Shown here piece after piece: positions 1 through 12,720 of a stretch of DNA of 64,000 nucleotides. Source of the DNA: Zerene cesonia (taxonomy: Eukaryota > Arthropoda > Insecta > Lepidoptera > Pieridae); the NCBI RefSeq assembly GCF_012273895.1, contig NC_052127.1, positions 1,918,247-1,982,246 on the forward strand. Reading direction: 5' to 3'. Below the pieces are notes generated by a model. It was given only the letters and a program-made list of their open reading frames with translations. It ran no database searches and was not told the DNA's origin. The translations under genes and the position numbers were made by a program. Position 1 is the first letter of the stretch. Each line of letters begins with the position of its first letter.

Positions 1-136
1 TTTATGTAACCGAATCCTTTTGTCTCAATTTTGACCCTTATTATTAATAATTATACATTATAAATAATCATTTAATTAATAAAACATTATTTCCAATTTA
101 TATTGATATTAATTATTTAAATATCATTACTTTCAG

Positions 137-3100
137 ACCACCATCTCCCGTACCGGCTCACAACGGCTTCCCAGAATATGGAGGGGGCTATGTTAATACT
201 GGATCTTTGGACAGCCGATCTTCGAGATCCACACATAGAAGTATGTATGTTTGGGTGGGCGTGTGTTTGTGTGAGTGGGAAGGAATATGTGTGTGTAAAG
301 TGGATGTTTGTGAAATATATGTACTTTAACGAAATATTTTTAATTATAGCCCTTAATCTTGTGATATTTAAATAATGTGCCTTGCGAATCCTTTCTGAAT
401 AATAGTTATATGAATTTATGTAAAAACATTAGAATAAATTACTTTTGATATATGAATATATTGTGAATCGATTCATAAGATTATTTAACCAAATTACATA
501 CTCCCACTAATATTATATATCCGATGTTTGTAAGGATGTGTGTGTGTGTTTTTTACTCTTTCACTCTAAAACTGCTGAACCCATTGGAATGAAATTTGGC
601 ACGTAGATAGCTGGAAGACTTATAACACAGAGGCAACTTTTCATCCCAATATTCCTACGGGATACAGACTTACGCGGGTGAAACCGCGAAGCGCAACTGG
701 TTAATACATAATTTTAACTACAGGTCGCTAATATTAAGTCTCGTTTACCATGTTATGTGATCATAAGCCCCATGCGTGCACCTGTACCTTATCATTTAAA
801 ATCCGATCGTAAAAAATACATGGTCGTATATACAGCATGTTCCGGTTCTAAGTATATACAGTATATTCCGGTTGTATGCATATACAGGTGTTCTGGTTGT
901 ATGTATATACAGGATGTTCTGGTTGTATGTATATACAGAATGTTCTGGTTGTATGTATATACAGAATGGTCTGGTTGTATGTATATACAGGATGTTCTGG
1001 TTGTATGTATATACAGGGTGTTCTATTCGTGCAGGTATAGCGGAGCACCTGTCGCGCGGCGTGGACGACGAGCACCGGCTCATAGCGCGCTACGCCGCAC
1101 GCCTCGCGCACGAGAACCGCACCATGGTATGTGATAGTGGGAAAATTCACACGTTTCTGAATCGCGCAATCAATTTTTTTTTCGCTACAAACTATATACA
1201 CAATGGCCTTACTGGCCGACCAGTCGGGTAGACTGGAAATCAATCAAGTAAAATATGTATTTGTTAATTGTACCGCGTTGGTATTTATACAGATGTTGAA
1301 TGAATGAAAAAATTTATACATGGTGTTGTTTGACGTTTTTGCTACAGGATGTTATTAAAATCGATTAGGTCCACTTTTACTTGGATATTTATAAAATAAA
1401 TTGTAAATCAATTTACAAAGTATTGTAAATTTATAATTATGTGTTTCAATTTCACTTTCAGCCTCGCGCAGGTAGATCGGCTTCTCTAACGCCTGAATTG
1501 GTAAGTCATTAAATCTCAACAAGAATTGATTAGTCCCGGTTTTGTCTAAATTTTATTTAGAAATTCAATGAAAAATTTATAATTTGCCAATAATTTTTAA
1601 CATACTGTACTTTTTAACATACTGTGAAAAAAATGTGTCAAAACTAAAAATTATCTATTTTTTTTTTTTTTTATATGCAGGGTCGATCATCCTCAGAAGG
1701 TTCGGAAGTAGACGCAGCGCGGCAACAGCGCGAGCTCATATCGCAGCTGGAGGCGAAGAATAGAGAAATCATGAGGGAGATAGCCAGACTCAGGTGTGTT
1801 TTGTCTCTTTCTTTTGTGATCTTCTGTTGCGATTTTTTGAATTAACAAATGTTATATAAGGTAACATTGACTCGCCCATTCGCTATATTAAAAGTAGCTA
1901 CCTACACTTTATCCATTTATTGTTATAAAGAAGAGCAGATCCACTTGACAGAAGCTTTTTATTTTGTTTATTGAGAAGTTTAGGACAAATGATTCGATTT
2001 TAAACTATGTGTAAACATTTCACGTGCAATATTCCAGACGGCAGCAAGAAGCGGAGTCGGGGGGCGCTGGGGGTGTTGGGGGCGGTGCTCCCCCGCTGGT
2101 GTCCGAGCTGCGGGCGCTGCGCCAGCGCAAGGACGAGCTGGAGGGCCACCTGTCCTCGCTGCAGGAGTCCAGGAAGCACCTGATGCACCAGCTCGAGGGG
2201 CTCATGCGGATGCTCAAGGTTGGTGATGATTGTATGGTGCTGGTTGGCGTGTATGCCACTTTGTTCTGGTGTAGCGATTTAGCATTTTTTTTTTTAATTT
2301 ATAAACAATAACACTAAGGATATCCTTGTGTAATAATAATATTCCTACTATTTAATACGTGTTATCTTCTATTATACTAGAATCATATGAAATATCGATA
2401 CTGTTGTTTGACCGTATATCATATTAAAACCGTCACCGTAACGCGTTACGAAACAATTACTAGTTATATATTTTTTATTAGACACATAAGGGAAGCCAGA
2501 CAGACGTGAAGGACCGTAAGGCGTTACGAAAAATATCAAATTATGTTTTTTATCCGACGCATAATGGAAGCCTGACAGACGATGGGCCGTAACGCGTTAC
2601 GTAACAATTACCAGTTACATTTTTTTTTTCAGACGCAGCAATCCTCCCCCCGCTCGACGCCGAACTCCTCGCCGCGCTCCGCCAAGAGCCCCCCGCTGCC
2701 CGGGGCACAGGCCCAACCCTCTGCCCCGGAGAGGTGAGTTGCCCCATTCGTATTCATCTCATTGCACTATATACAAACTTTGCCCCATAAATACTCGTAT
2801 ACATTGCTTCACACGTAAGGACGCGGGTTCGAATCCCAACTCGTGATCAATTTTTTTACTTTTATTATTAATAATTAATAAAAATCTTTATTTATTCATA
2901 CCTTACATTAACATTGTATAAAATGCTTTGAATTCGCGAAACATAAGCTTATAACTATGGACGCTAGACGTCCTGTAAACTAGGCCGAGCCTGTATCTTA
3001 GACGACAGTACCTTCCCGCTATCTATTATGTCTTATTATATTTTCTTTAAAATTTCTCATCATATATCATATTTTAGAACGGCGTAATTTTGGGCGTCGG

Positions 3101-6100
3101 AGGTTAAAAAAAAATTAAGTTTTACCTTACATTTAAATTTTTATTTATTATATTTTATAAAAAATGTTTCCTTACAAATTGATACATAAAAAAGTTACTT
3201 AAATAAAAAAAATATATGTCCATGAAAGGGAACCAACGCCACGTGGCACGGTGCGTAGCGCGCCGCAGACGCCATCTTTGGGAGAGAGGGAACGAATCGA
3301 CATGACGCATAGTTTGGGTGAGGTTTTTTTTTTTTTAATTTTTTACTAATCACACGCGCACCGATATAATGAATGTGAAAGTCTGTTTGTTTGTCCGTCG
3401 ATTACGCTCAAACTACTGATTTTGGTGAAATTTGGTATACGGACAACGGTGATTGGACTGCATTTCATCCCGATTAAATGCTCCCTTGGGATAAAACAGG
3501 AATCTTGATTTACGAGCGGAGCCAGGACGAGTGTCTAGTTCATCATAGACCATCAGACAGATAGTTCATCAGACACATATATAACCTATAGCATTTAGGA
3601 ATCGCGTCTATATTCAACGATTAAATAATCCATAGTCAATCTAGTAGTTACTAGATGAGAGCGAGCAGACAAACAAACTTTTGAGAACTTGAACTTCAAA
3701 TAATTAGAATTTAGAATATTACCTTTTTTAAATTTTATCTATACAAGTTGTGTCGTAACAAAAACGAAAAGAAATGTCGAATATATATTAATATAGTGAT
3801 TCGGAAGTTATGAGCGGGCATGTGCACGTATTTTTTTTTTTATTTTTTATTATTATTTTTTTTGTTAGCAAACATTGCGATTGCAATGATCAAGTACATA
3901 GATAGCTCTTATGCTGATTATAATAAAAAAAAACGTTTACTTAGTTCGGGCAGAATAATTATTTATCTTTTCATTTTATACAATCAGGTATGGAGAGTAT
4001 GGGCGGTGATAACAGAGGCTTTCATCAGAATCAGCGACCCACCACAAGTGAGTGAAATATTTTTTACTAGCTGTTCGCCATGGCTTTGCTCGTGATGCAT
4101 ATATAGCCCATGTCACTCGGTGAAGTTGAGTTTTTCAAAATCGGTCAAGTAGTTTTTGTGTTTATCAATTACAAACAAACTGACAAACAAACAAAAAAAG
4201 AAATTCTTCCTCTTTATAATATTCGTGTAGATAATCTACTGAAAATATAGAAAATCTGCCGTTAAAACAAATCAGTAGCATTAGAAAAAAATATTACATA
4301 GTTGTTGTATTATTGTCTAATAATTATTTTATTATATTAAAAAAGATGTTTGTTTTTACAAAAAAAAAATAATAATAATAATAAAAAATAAATAAAACTT
4401 TTTCAGTGGGAATAGACAACAGAAGTCTGCGAAGCGATCTACTTTATGCGGCCGATTCTGTCACCAACGCGATGTCTACTCTAGTAAGAGAACTTAATTC
4501 TGGTGAGAAATAAATATTTTTTTCTTATTTTTTCAGTGTTATTTCTAGTGGTTTTTGAAGTGAAACTTCTTATAATTAATTGAAAACAAATCTTTAATAT
4601 TGCTAAAGGAAAAAAAATATAATGATAGAATAAAAAAAAAAATCTCACTTGATTTATATACAGAGTATAAGTAAAGAAATTATTTAATCCAAGCGATCCT
4701 AATCAAAAACATTACAAAAGTAAAGTAAAAAGTTTGAATAAAATCTGTCCATTTAAAGTGAGTCGAAACATAGAGATAGGTCAAGCTTATAAAAGTTTGT
4801 TAAAATTCAATCTATACGCTGTTTACATTTATACACTATCCTAAACAAATAAAATATAAAAAACCATCTGCGGATTGGGAATTTTTGGGAACGTCTGTTC
4901 AAAACTTAAAGTATGATGGTGAAATTTTTTGAAACAAAATTCTAGAATTGTTTCCATTATTTAGTTAAGGGTACACTTGATATTTCTTGTTTCTAAGATC
5001 GATACGGTAAAAATTAATTGGCCTTTAATTCTGTCACTTGGCAAACTTTCGACGAAAAAATATTTGAATAACTATGGCATATAAACATTTAAAAATCGTT
5101 TGCTACATGAATATGTAATTTATAGATAAAAAAAAAATATATATTTTTTTTTGCAAACGCATTTTTATCTGTTGTTGTAATTGTTGCCAGTATAAGAAGT
5201 TTTTATTCTTAAATCAATTAGAGAGTTTTGCAATTCCGCATGTATCCAATCCCCAAATATCTCGGCACGTGAGTTTTGCATGTGTGTTTCTAACAATTAA
5301 TCATTAGATATTCCATTAAAAAGACCATGAGGATAATACATAATTTGCAATATAATTTAAAAGAAAAAAAAATCGCCTGCGGAAAGATTAAAATCTTTTT
5401 AATCCCATTTTAAATCCCTAATTCTTTTTTACTTATTCGATACATACAAAAAAAAATAATAAAAAAACGTTCAAGGCAAAATATGGCGGTAAAAAGGCCG
5501 CCATTTTTTAACTTCGTAGTATCCTGCCATATCCTGCTAATTTTTATAATCTAACATCCTGTTTAATGCTAGAACGTCTCAAAAAAAAAATCTCCTACAT
5601 ACATACACGCTTACCTGATCCACACGGCGCAGTCGGGTAAAAACGCGAAAACTCTTTAGAAAAGTCATTTTTTATTTATTTCTCCATACGTAGTTGGTTT
5701 TTTATGTTATCGATGTTTTGCAGAAGGCTCCGATACAGAAGATACAATGAAGGGAGGATTGGATTCGAGGAAGCAAAGAGGTTAGTGTTTGCTGTGATGT
5801 TTTTTTATCTGTGGTATTTTTTTTTTTTTGTATGCTGTTGGCTTAAGCGGAGATTTGGAAAGTGTATATAGGTGGATAAAGAGCCCATGCTAATGCGACA
5901 CAATTTTTATTATTTTTTCGTTCAAAATCTTTATTTTGTTTAGAGTTCTATTTTTATTCATTATTTTATGTATTCTTAATCAACTTATAGGACAGCGTGG
6001 TTTGGTTAAAGTCTAACAGCAGCAGCAGGCTTTGAAGCTTAAAATAGAAAAGGATCTGCTATAAATAAAATTGTATTTATTAAAATCTATTTGAAATTTA

Positions 6101-9065
6101 AAGTTCTCCTACAGATTTAAGACACAAATCACATACGAAATGTTATGCATAGATTTTTCTCGTGTCATAGTTTTTTCCTCCGCTTAAGCTATAGCAGCGT
6201 TTAATATAATATCATTAGACTGTTTTTATTCATTTAACACCCATATTCTCAGTAATATATGTATAAAAGCACGATTTTTTGTATGGGTGCATGGCGATCG
6301 ATTTAATTGTTAGTAAGTTTTTTAGCGAATAAAAAAAATAGTTGAATTTACTAATTACTACCTACTACTACTAACTAATTCACTTTACACATGTGCGAAT
6401 ATTTCTAATAAATATTGATATCAAATATCTAGAAATCTATACAATTGCTTTTATTATTTCATGAATGTGACCAGAGTTTTTTCTTTTGTTATAATTTAAT
6501 GTGTTTACCACACAGCAAAAAAAGACTATTATTATGATATAACTAAAAAGCTGAACAGTTTGTTTGCTTGCTTGCTGAACGCGCCATCTTAAGTACTAAT
6601 GTACCGATATGGATGAAACTTGGTATAGAGATAGGTTTAAAATCAAGAAAGGATATTGGATACTTTTTGATTCCGAATCTCACATGGAACTGTGCGGGGA
6701 GAACCCCTGGAATGTTTATATTTTCCTTTGACTTTGACTTAACCTCCCGAGTTGTCTAAGAAAAACACCACATAGATCCCTTTCCCGTGAGATTTCCAGG
6801 ACCTATCTATCGTATATCCTTTCGGAGGTCTCAAGCTAATTTAGTAGCTACCATATTAAATACAAATCGAATCGAAGATGAGACGGACATTCATATTTCT
6901 GTATGTGGGAGCTAAGCACGCTTCCACACGAATTGGGTATGCTCGCACCAGGGAAGTAACACACCCCCACAGAAGAACGGCGTTAAATAGTGGCATGCTA
7001 CTGTGTTTCGTTCGGTGAATGGGAAAGCCGGAGGCCAATATCCATTTCCTTACTCCTCTCGCCAATCCCTTCTTAATCCCTTTCCAATTTGAAGTCGGCA
7101 ATTCATTTGTAGAGGCGTAAGGTCTGCAATTGACCTAACGCCTCTCTAAATGTTCATGGGCGGTGGTAGCGCTTACCATCAGGCGACCCACCACCTCCAA
7201 TTCAGCCACTCGTCCACTGCCGACGATGACATGAAAAAAAATAGGCTTGGAGTTACTTTTTTTTATGTCATAGTCGCCAATGGAGCTGATGGGTCGCTTG
7301 ATGGTGAGCGCTACCACTGCCCCTGGACACTTAGAGAGGTGTAAGGTCGATTGCAGACATTACGCCTCTACAAACGGATTGCCGACTTCAAATTGGAATT
7401 AGTAGGGATGAAATATGAAAATTGAACTCCAGTTTTCACTGTTTTTTTTACAGATTTCGAGGAAGACGACGACAGCGATGAGCCGATGCCTCGTCCGCAA
7501 CTGCCCAGACACTATTTGCACGACAACAACGTTCAGGTCAGTGCCTAGATCTTGCCTGTATGCACTAAAGAGCTAGAGATTTCCTTAGTTGCAACGAAGT
7601 TCCTTATCGCGCGTTGTGAAAGGGGACTAGACGGAAAAAATTCTTACGAAGAGTTGTAACGACACTTTGCTATAGAAAGCCTACAATAGCTGTACGGCGT
7701 GCGCATGTTTCTCTCTCTCTCCCTCTCTCTTATAGAAACGAAAGGAATCCATCCGGGTGTCCCTTGACACATCTCAACATTCTTTTTCAGGTTTTTTCCC
7801 CGTTAGTTACTCATAAAAGTCTATACAAAGAAGAAAATAATTAATTAAAATTGTGCTTTTTTTACCATTTTGAATTTTAATAGTATAAGTACGTATTAGA
7901 TCATTGAGAGTCAAATCAAATCAAATCAAATCAAATTTATTAAATCAAACACTTAACCTAACCTTAGAGCTAAGAACATCGCTGTAGCAATACAAATAGG
8001 TATCAAACAATTAAGGTTCAAGACCGATATCTTTGCTAGGTTACAGAGTAACCTGTATTAAAGATATCAGTACCTACCCCATACCATCAATAAAGCACAA
8101 TGTAATTTAAAAGTCTCAAGTCTAATGATTTAAAATTACGGTTATAAAAAAAAGTCGAATAGCTTTTGATTTTATTTCTTTTCTTTTTTTGTTTTGTGTG
8201 GCAGTTATTATTGTTTTTTTTTGTATTTGTATTGTTTTTATTTAAGTGAGCACACTTTTATTTTAAGCTTTTTGCACTTTTATATTTTCAGAATTTGCCA
8301 CGTAGTTTGATATCGCAATCATGAATTTTTGCTTGCACATTATTTGAGGTTTGTTTATTGCATCTTTTTTATTTTATTATTTTATACAAATGTACTTAAA
8401 AACGCTTTTTAAACAATCACTTCGTTATGCTGTGAGGTTTGTTAAATTGAACCTTTTTATTTTATTGTTTCATTTTGTATTTTTTGTGTTATGCATTACT
8501 TGGGAACGTGGATTCGCTCGTGCTTTATCTGGCTGTATAATTACCCAGTTATAATTAACCTATAATAGTATAGGCATAAGTGTGTTATTTGTTTGATATA
8601 ATTTGATGCTTGTGTGGATTCATAAATGCTATTTTGTAAGTAATGCGTGACATTAATTGTTTCCATGTTCAGCAGAATTATAACGTGTTGATTTTTCTTT
8701 CAACTTATTAAAATAGTAACTATTTTATTAGACTATACGAAAAATTAAAAAAAAAAATTTAAAGTCCTACGTCAATGGTTTTTATGTAATTAATATAATC
8801 TATATCTCTATATATATAAAATTCTCATGTCACAATGTTAGTTACAATACTCCTCCGAAACGGCTGGACCGATTCCCATTCAGAAATTTCGTGTTCACAT
8901 CCATAAGATAAATCTGAGAGTCAGCCAACGTCTATATGTCACGTTCGTAAATGATAAGAGTAAAGCATAACATAGTTTGCAGAAGAATAATTAATTAATG
9001 AAACATTCCAGGACACGCCGCCCCCGCTCCCCGCGCGTACCGGCCACTACTTCCCACGGACATAG
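137..9065 (+). CDS. Dyb: Dystrobrevin, C-terminal part (12 exons; gene starts before the window)
   Basis: Coding exons: 137-240, 1035-1126, 1462-1500, 1681-1793, 2038-2218, 2633-2733, 3259-3317, 3988-4047, 4407-4502, 5724-5780, 7454-7536, 9012-9065 (TAG stop). All junction phases agree and give 345 residues. Dystrobrevin is a cytoplasmic scaffold of the dystrophin-glycoprotein complex at muscle and synaptic membranes. Recognition rests on 'DEHRLIARYAARLA' (exon 2) and the coiled-coil stretch 'QLEAKNREIMREIARLR' (exon 4), typical of the family, followed by a second coiled coil in exon 5 ('LSSLQESRKHLMHQLEGLM') that in the family binds dystrophin. The EF-hand and ZZ regions would lie upstream, outside the window. 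Exons 6-12 encode a Ser/Pro-rich and acidic, probably disordered tail ending 'ARTGHYFPRT'. Exon 7 (59 nt) was placed by phase, because joining exon 6 directly to exon 8 gives a stop; its acceptor is weak. Identity is secure, tail exon edges less so. Confidence 0.9.
505..700 (+). mobile_element. RTE-like 3'-tail repeat, family B
   Basis: The segment runs from an 'actaatatta' start through a GT-rich stretch and 'gaaatttggcacgtagatag' to 'gcgggtgaaaccgcg'. Close copies lie at 24596, 29217, 37120, 58005, 60540 and 62480. It has no open reading frame. It lies in a dystrobrevin intron. The assignment to RTE-type LINE/SINE tails is from memory of lepidopteran repeats, not a search. Confidence 0.65.
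840..1030 (+). repeat. Minisatellite, about 26-bp unit, roughly seven copies, next to a splice acceptor
   Basis: The unit is close to 'ttctggttgtatgtatatac' followed by 'agaatg', repeated with few differences up to the acceptor of the dystrobrevin exon at 1035. Each unit contains 'tatatacag', which resembles a 3' splice site. The final, diverged unit supplies the real acceptor region. The period alternates between about 25 and 26 bp. Confidence 0.85.
2438..2632 (+). repeat. Three diverged tandem copies (73-78 bp) of an intron end
   Basis: The palindromic core GTAACGCGTTACG begins at 2438 and 2589, with a variant (GTAAGGCGTTACG) at 2516. Each core is followed by a 'caattac.agtta' or related block, a T-run, and a sequence like the start of the next exon ('agacacataag', 'cgacgcataatg', 'agacgcagcaat'). 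The third copy holds the functional acceptor of the exon at 2633. Confidence 0.75.
2819..2848 (+). repeat. tRNA-like 3' fragment with an intact B-box
   Basis: The stretch holds 'gggttcgaatccc', a perfect B-box and T-loop match, then 'aactcgtgatc' and a T-run. The same 'cgtgatc' end occurs on the tRNA-like element at 61247-61323 (minus strand). It looks like a 5'-truncated copy of that family rather than a tRNA gene, because no cloverleaf can be drawn. Confidence 0.5.
3364..3540 (+). mobile_element. RTE-like 3'-tail repeat, family C
   Basis: The copy starts near 'gaatgtgaaagtctgtttg', has the core 'gaaatttggtatac' and 'gataaaacaggaatcttga', and ends 'gtgtctagtt'. Related copies lie at 13102, 41245 and, partially, 45363. 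It sits in a dystrobrevin intron and carries no gene. Confidence 0.6.
4066..4231 (-). mobile_element. RTE-like 3'-tail repeat, reversed
   Basis: It begins 'actagctgttcgccatggc' on the + strand and ends 'cctctttataatattcgtg' with 'tcggtcaagtagtttttgtg' between. Similar reversed copies lie at 59760-59910, 61000-61160 and 62930-63098. It immediately follows the donor of the dystrobrevin exon ending at 4047. Confidence 0.55.
6905..7241 (+). mobile_element. SINE-A copy (lepidopteran SINE), dystrobrevin intron
   Basis: The copy runs from 'gtgggagctaagcacgcttc' to 'atgacatgaaaaaaaa'. It matches the copies at 17570 and 32884 along its length, including 'ggtggtagcgcttaccatca' near the 3' end, and has a short A-tail. 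It has no coding capacity. Confidence 0.75.
7253..7403 (-). mobile_element. SINE-A tail, inverted, tail-to-tail with the previous copy
   Basis: The 3' half of the same SINE occurs in reverse, beginning with a T-run plus 'atgtcatagtcg' and ending 'gccgacttcaaattgg'. With the copy before it, it forms an inverted repeat: arms about 7084-7240 and 7257-7396, with a loop under 20 nt. It ends about 50 nt before the dystrobrevin exon at 7454. Confidence 0.75.
7912..8098 (-). mobile_element. Repeat with a pentanucleotide (CAAAT)n end
   Basis: Five or so CAAAT units at 7915-7940 are followed by about 150 bp of sequence. On the minus strand this reads as an element ending in (ATTTG)n, a form common for LINE 3' ends in insects. 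No reading frame was seen. Family not identified. Confidence 0.4.
8808..8985 (+). mobile_element. RTE-like 3'-tail repeat, family E
   Basis: It starts 'tatatataaaattctcatg', carries 'tactcctccgaaacggctgg', and ends near 'catagtttgca'. Copies occur at 62050-62235 (+) and 36078-36255 (-). It lies in the last dystrobrevin intron, about 25 nt before the final coding exon. Confidence 0.6.
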
Positions 9066-12000
9066 CTTATTTCACTTGTATAGTGTCTTGTTTTAGCGGG
9101 TAATGTATGTACTTTTTGAATTTAGAAAAAAAGCTGTCTTTAATAGATGATTAGTTGATAATTTATAAACAAAAAAAAATATTATGTTATTTAGCAGCAC
9201 TGATTTATTTATTAGGATGTATAATTATAAGGTAATTATTTTTTTGTCATATCTTTCAATGCAATGTGTTATGCTGTATTTTACATGTTATTTGACTCTT
9301 TGAGATTTTTTCAATTATATGGAATCATCAATTTTATCTATAACAATTCAACAAACATACTTTACCCGCTTTTAAATAACTAAGATATCTTTTTTATTTC
9401 TAGTTATAATAACTTTATATACTGATAGATCTGAATAATTATTTTCTATTGATAATATTTTCAGACTAAAATACATAATTGTACAATAAGATGTCATAAT
9501 AGAAAAACAGGATGGCAACACTTAACACGCAATGATACCATTTAACGGATTTTTACGTGGTTTTATCACGTTTTAATCCGTTTAAAAGTATATTTCTGTT
9601 AAATACAAGTAAATACGGAAAAATCATTATAAATAATATAATAAACAATCGTTCATATTGAAACTTCTCAATGCGTTATAAAAATTGTATTTATTTGTAA
9701 CATCTATGCGTTTTTTGTATGTTTTTTTTTAACTCACGATTTTTTTTTAACATGTGTTAAATGACAGAGGAAAAATATTTAATCCCAATTCACTCGTGTC
9801 TTTGTGTAGATTAAATTGGCACTTATCGACTAGTCATTTATTGTATAATGTAGATATGTGTGTATTTGTCGGTAAAAAAAAACTATTATATGTATAGAAT
9901 TGTTAATTTCGAAATCTTTAACAATCTTCAATTTATAGAAATGAAGGCATAAAAGCAACTTTTTCTTATGAAATGTTCGATTATTATACCTCTATGAAAT
10001 ATTCGATTATTATAACTACTTTTTTATCATTTTGAGGATGTATTAAAAGTATCTATGGTTTGAGGATGCAGTGTTCAAGCAGTCAAGTAGGGTTACGGTA
10101 ATTCAAATTGCAAATAAACCAAATATCCACCAACACTACAACCAAAAAAATAAACAAAAACTGATTCATAATAAAGAAGTTAAATATACAGTCTTTTATA
10201 TAAAGAAAGAAGTAGGTAATCAATCAAGTTTAAATAATTTGAATACGTACATAATTATTATTATTTATATGTTTTATTCCAATGAAGTCTATCTATTTAC
10301 ATTTTTTAAATTATTTAAACGAACCTAAATGCATTGGATTTTAAACTATTATTTGTGTTAATGTCGCCTGTATTCACATATCTATCACTATTTTCTGTCT
10401 TCCAGATGTCAATTCCTTCCAAAATGTACAAAAATGTCAATTTATTCTTCCCACGTTTTTAAATATACTCCATCGTCTATTTCCTTAGCTGGCAACAATG
10501 ATTTTCTATAATTTATAGTATTCTGTAGACTGTGACGCCAGAGACAATTCATGGCAATAGAGAATAAATTGTGCATGGCGCTAAGTGAGTTTGAAAAAAG
10601 AATATATTAAAACAAAAATTCTATCCACACTCTCACACATTCATGTAACAGCATATGTTGTATGAATAGTTATAGGCAGGATATAGGGCAATGACTCTTT
10701 GGACTATAACTATTTTTTTTTTCTTGATTTATTAAATTTATACCTTTTATTTCCTCCTTTTTCTGACCAATATGCGAGAAAAGGATAAAACATGCCTCAT
10801 ACTTGTAAAATAATATCCATTATTTGATGTGATTTTTGTTGAACTTTTACTACACAACAATATAACTTCTACTGAAGTTCACCTATTGATTAATGGTAAA
10901 GTAAGATTATTTCAATTTTGCTAAAGACTGATTTTAACACAGTAATGATTCCACCGATTCTAAAAATGTCTAAAGAAAAAATGCCTCGTTTATTTTCAAG
11001 GTTCATTGCTTGAAATGTTAATTTTTAAATATACCCCTCGTTTAATAAAATTTTCATAGATTCCCTGCAGGAGGAACAAATATGAGCTGATGATGATAGT
11101 CTCATTTATATTTATATGTATCTTATCATGACTTAAATACGAAAAAGATATCTATATGTTTTAAACTATTTATTGTGTATTTCTAATGAAATCGTCTTCA
11201 AAATTGCCCATTCACGGTTTTTATGTACTTAGGCTTCCTTTAACTATAGTTTTAAGTTTATTATCTCTGGTACAATCAATTGAAACAATGTACTTACGTT
11301 TTTGTCTATGGTTTATTGTTTTTAATTTTTATAGTTATTAAGTCATGTCATATCATTTTAAGTGCAATATAAAAACTTCTTGCCGCGATGTGTGAATCTG
11401 TTTCTTATTATTATTAACCAATTGCATATAGAATGGAATGGTTTTTAACTAACGTTCCTAAGAAAGGCTCTTTCTTTTTTCTTTTACTTTTTTTTTTGTT
11501 TCGTTACTCGACAATTGCTTGGGTTCCAACAGTGGCTGTTTTCAACTAGCGTGATTCTTCTTCAGCTTGATAAGAAATTGTTTGTCATTTGACGCCAATT
11601 TCATAATCTGGAGTGGTACTTCCCTTCGCCCAAAACGTTGGTGGCCTTCTTTGTAGAAAAGATTTCTTGATCATAAACAATTTAGGCATTTTTGTCTATG
11701 TTTTAATGTTACCAAAAAAAAACAAGCAAAATCATTCCATTCCTTATGCTTATGGTATTATCGTTTCAATCCAAAGTGTATAGATATAATTAGGATAAGT
11801 TAAAAGTTACTTAATTTTTCTTATACCGACTGGGATGCAAAACTTGGATCTACTTACTTAAATAAGAAAAATAGGGAGAAAGTATCGATGCCAGTGGTTC
11901 TGAATCAATTATGTTGAAAGACAATTTGTACGTAATAATATTTTATCACAAGGACCGATTTAGAATCGACAATCCGTTGTTTCTTTATTGCTTTCGTGAA

Positions 12001-12720
12001 AGCTTTAATATCTTCTAACAGTCATATTCTATGAGTTGTACTACGCTTATATTTCAGGCCATTCTTAATGTTTTTTTTTTTATATATCAAAACATATAAA
12101 AGATAAATTTTATATCAGTCCCACTGGTATGCATAACAAGGATTCAGACAAAAAAATACTAATGTAAAGTGAGGAAATACTGCGCATTATTTTAGCGCGG
12201 TTTTATACTCAAATATTATCAAGTTTGTATTATCTGTGACACGATATTGTAATTTAATAATAAAAAAAAACTGCATACAGTTTTTATACGTCGATTCTCT
12301 TCATAAAAATGTACCATTTGCAGAAATATAGTAGGAAAAAAACGTATTTTGAAATTGCTCTTTTTATACCGTGATAGATTTCATACTGTTTAGTATAGAG
12401 TAGATAAGGGATTACTACTATCGATAGGTTGCGGCACAAAAAAAAAACAATTTCTCTATGGTAACATTTTTGTATACGTCGTCACGTGTATTTATATAAT
12501 ATGACATGTAATCGTGTATAAAGCTTGGGGAGCCCTCTTGGTTTGAGATTGACAAATGACAGGTGGTCTTACCATAGACTACAAAATTGCAAGTTATTTG
12601 TTGAGTTCAGTGTGGCAGTAATCTAGTCGAAAAATGAAATTACTACGTTCTATTGCAACATCTATATTGGCATGGCTCTGTAAAAGCTAATAGTAAAATC
12701 ATATTCGAAGTTGAACAGAA

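Noticed and set aside
796..1243. Overlapping frames rich in repeated 'YTYNQ', 'VVCIYR' peptides
   Set aside because: They are translations of the 26-bp minisatellite; only the exon 1035-1126 is coding.
7135..7344. Short frames on both strands at 7.1-7.3 kb
   Set aside because: They lie within the inverted SINE-A pair.
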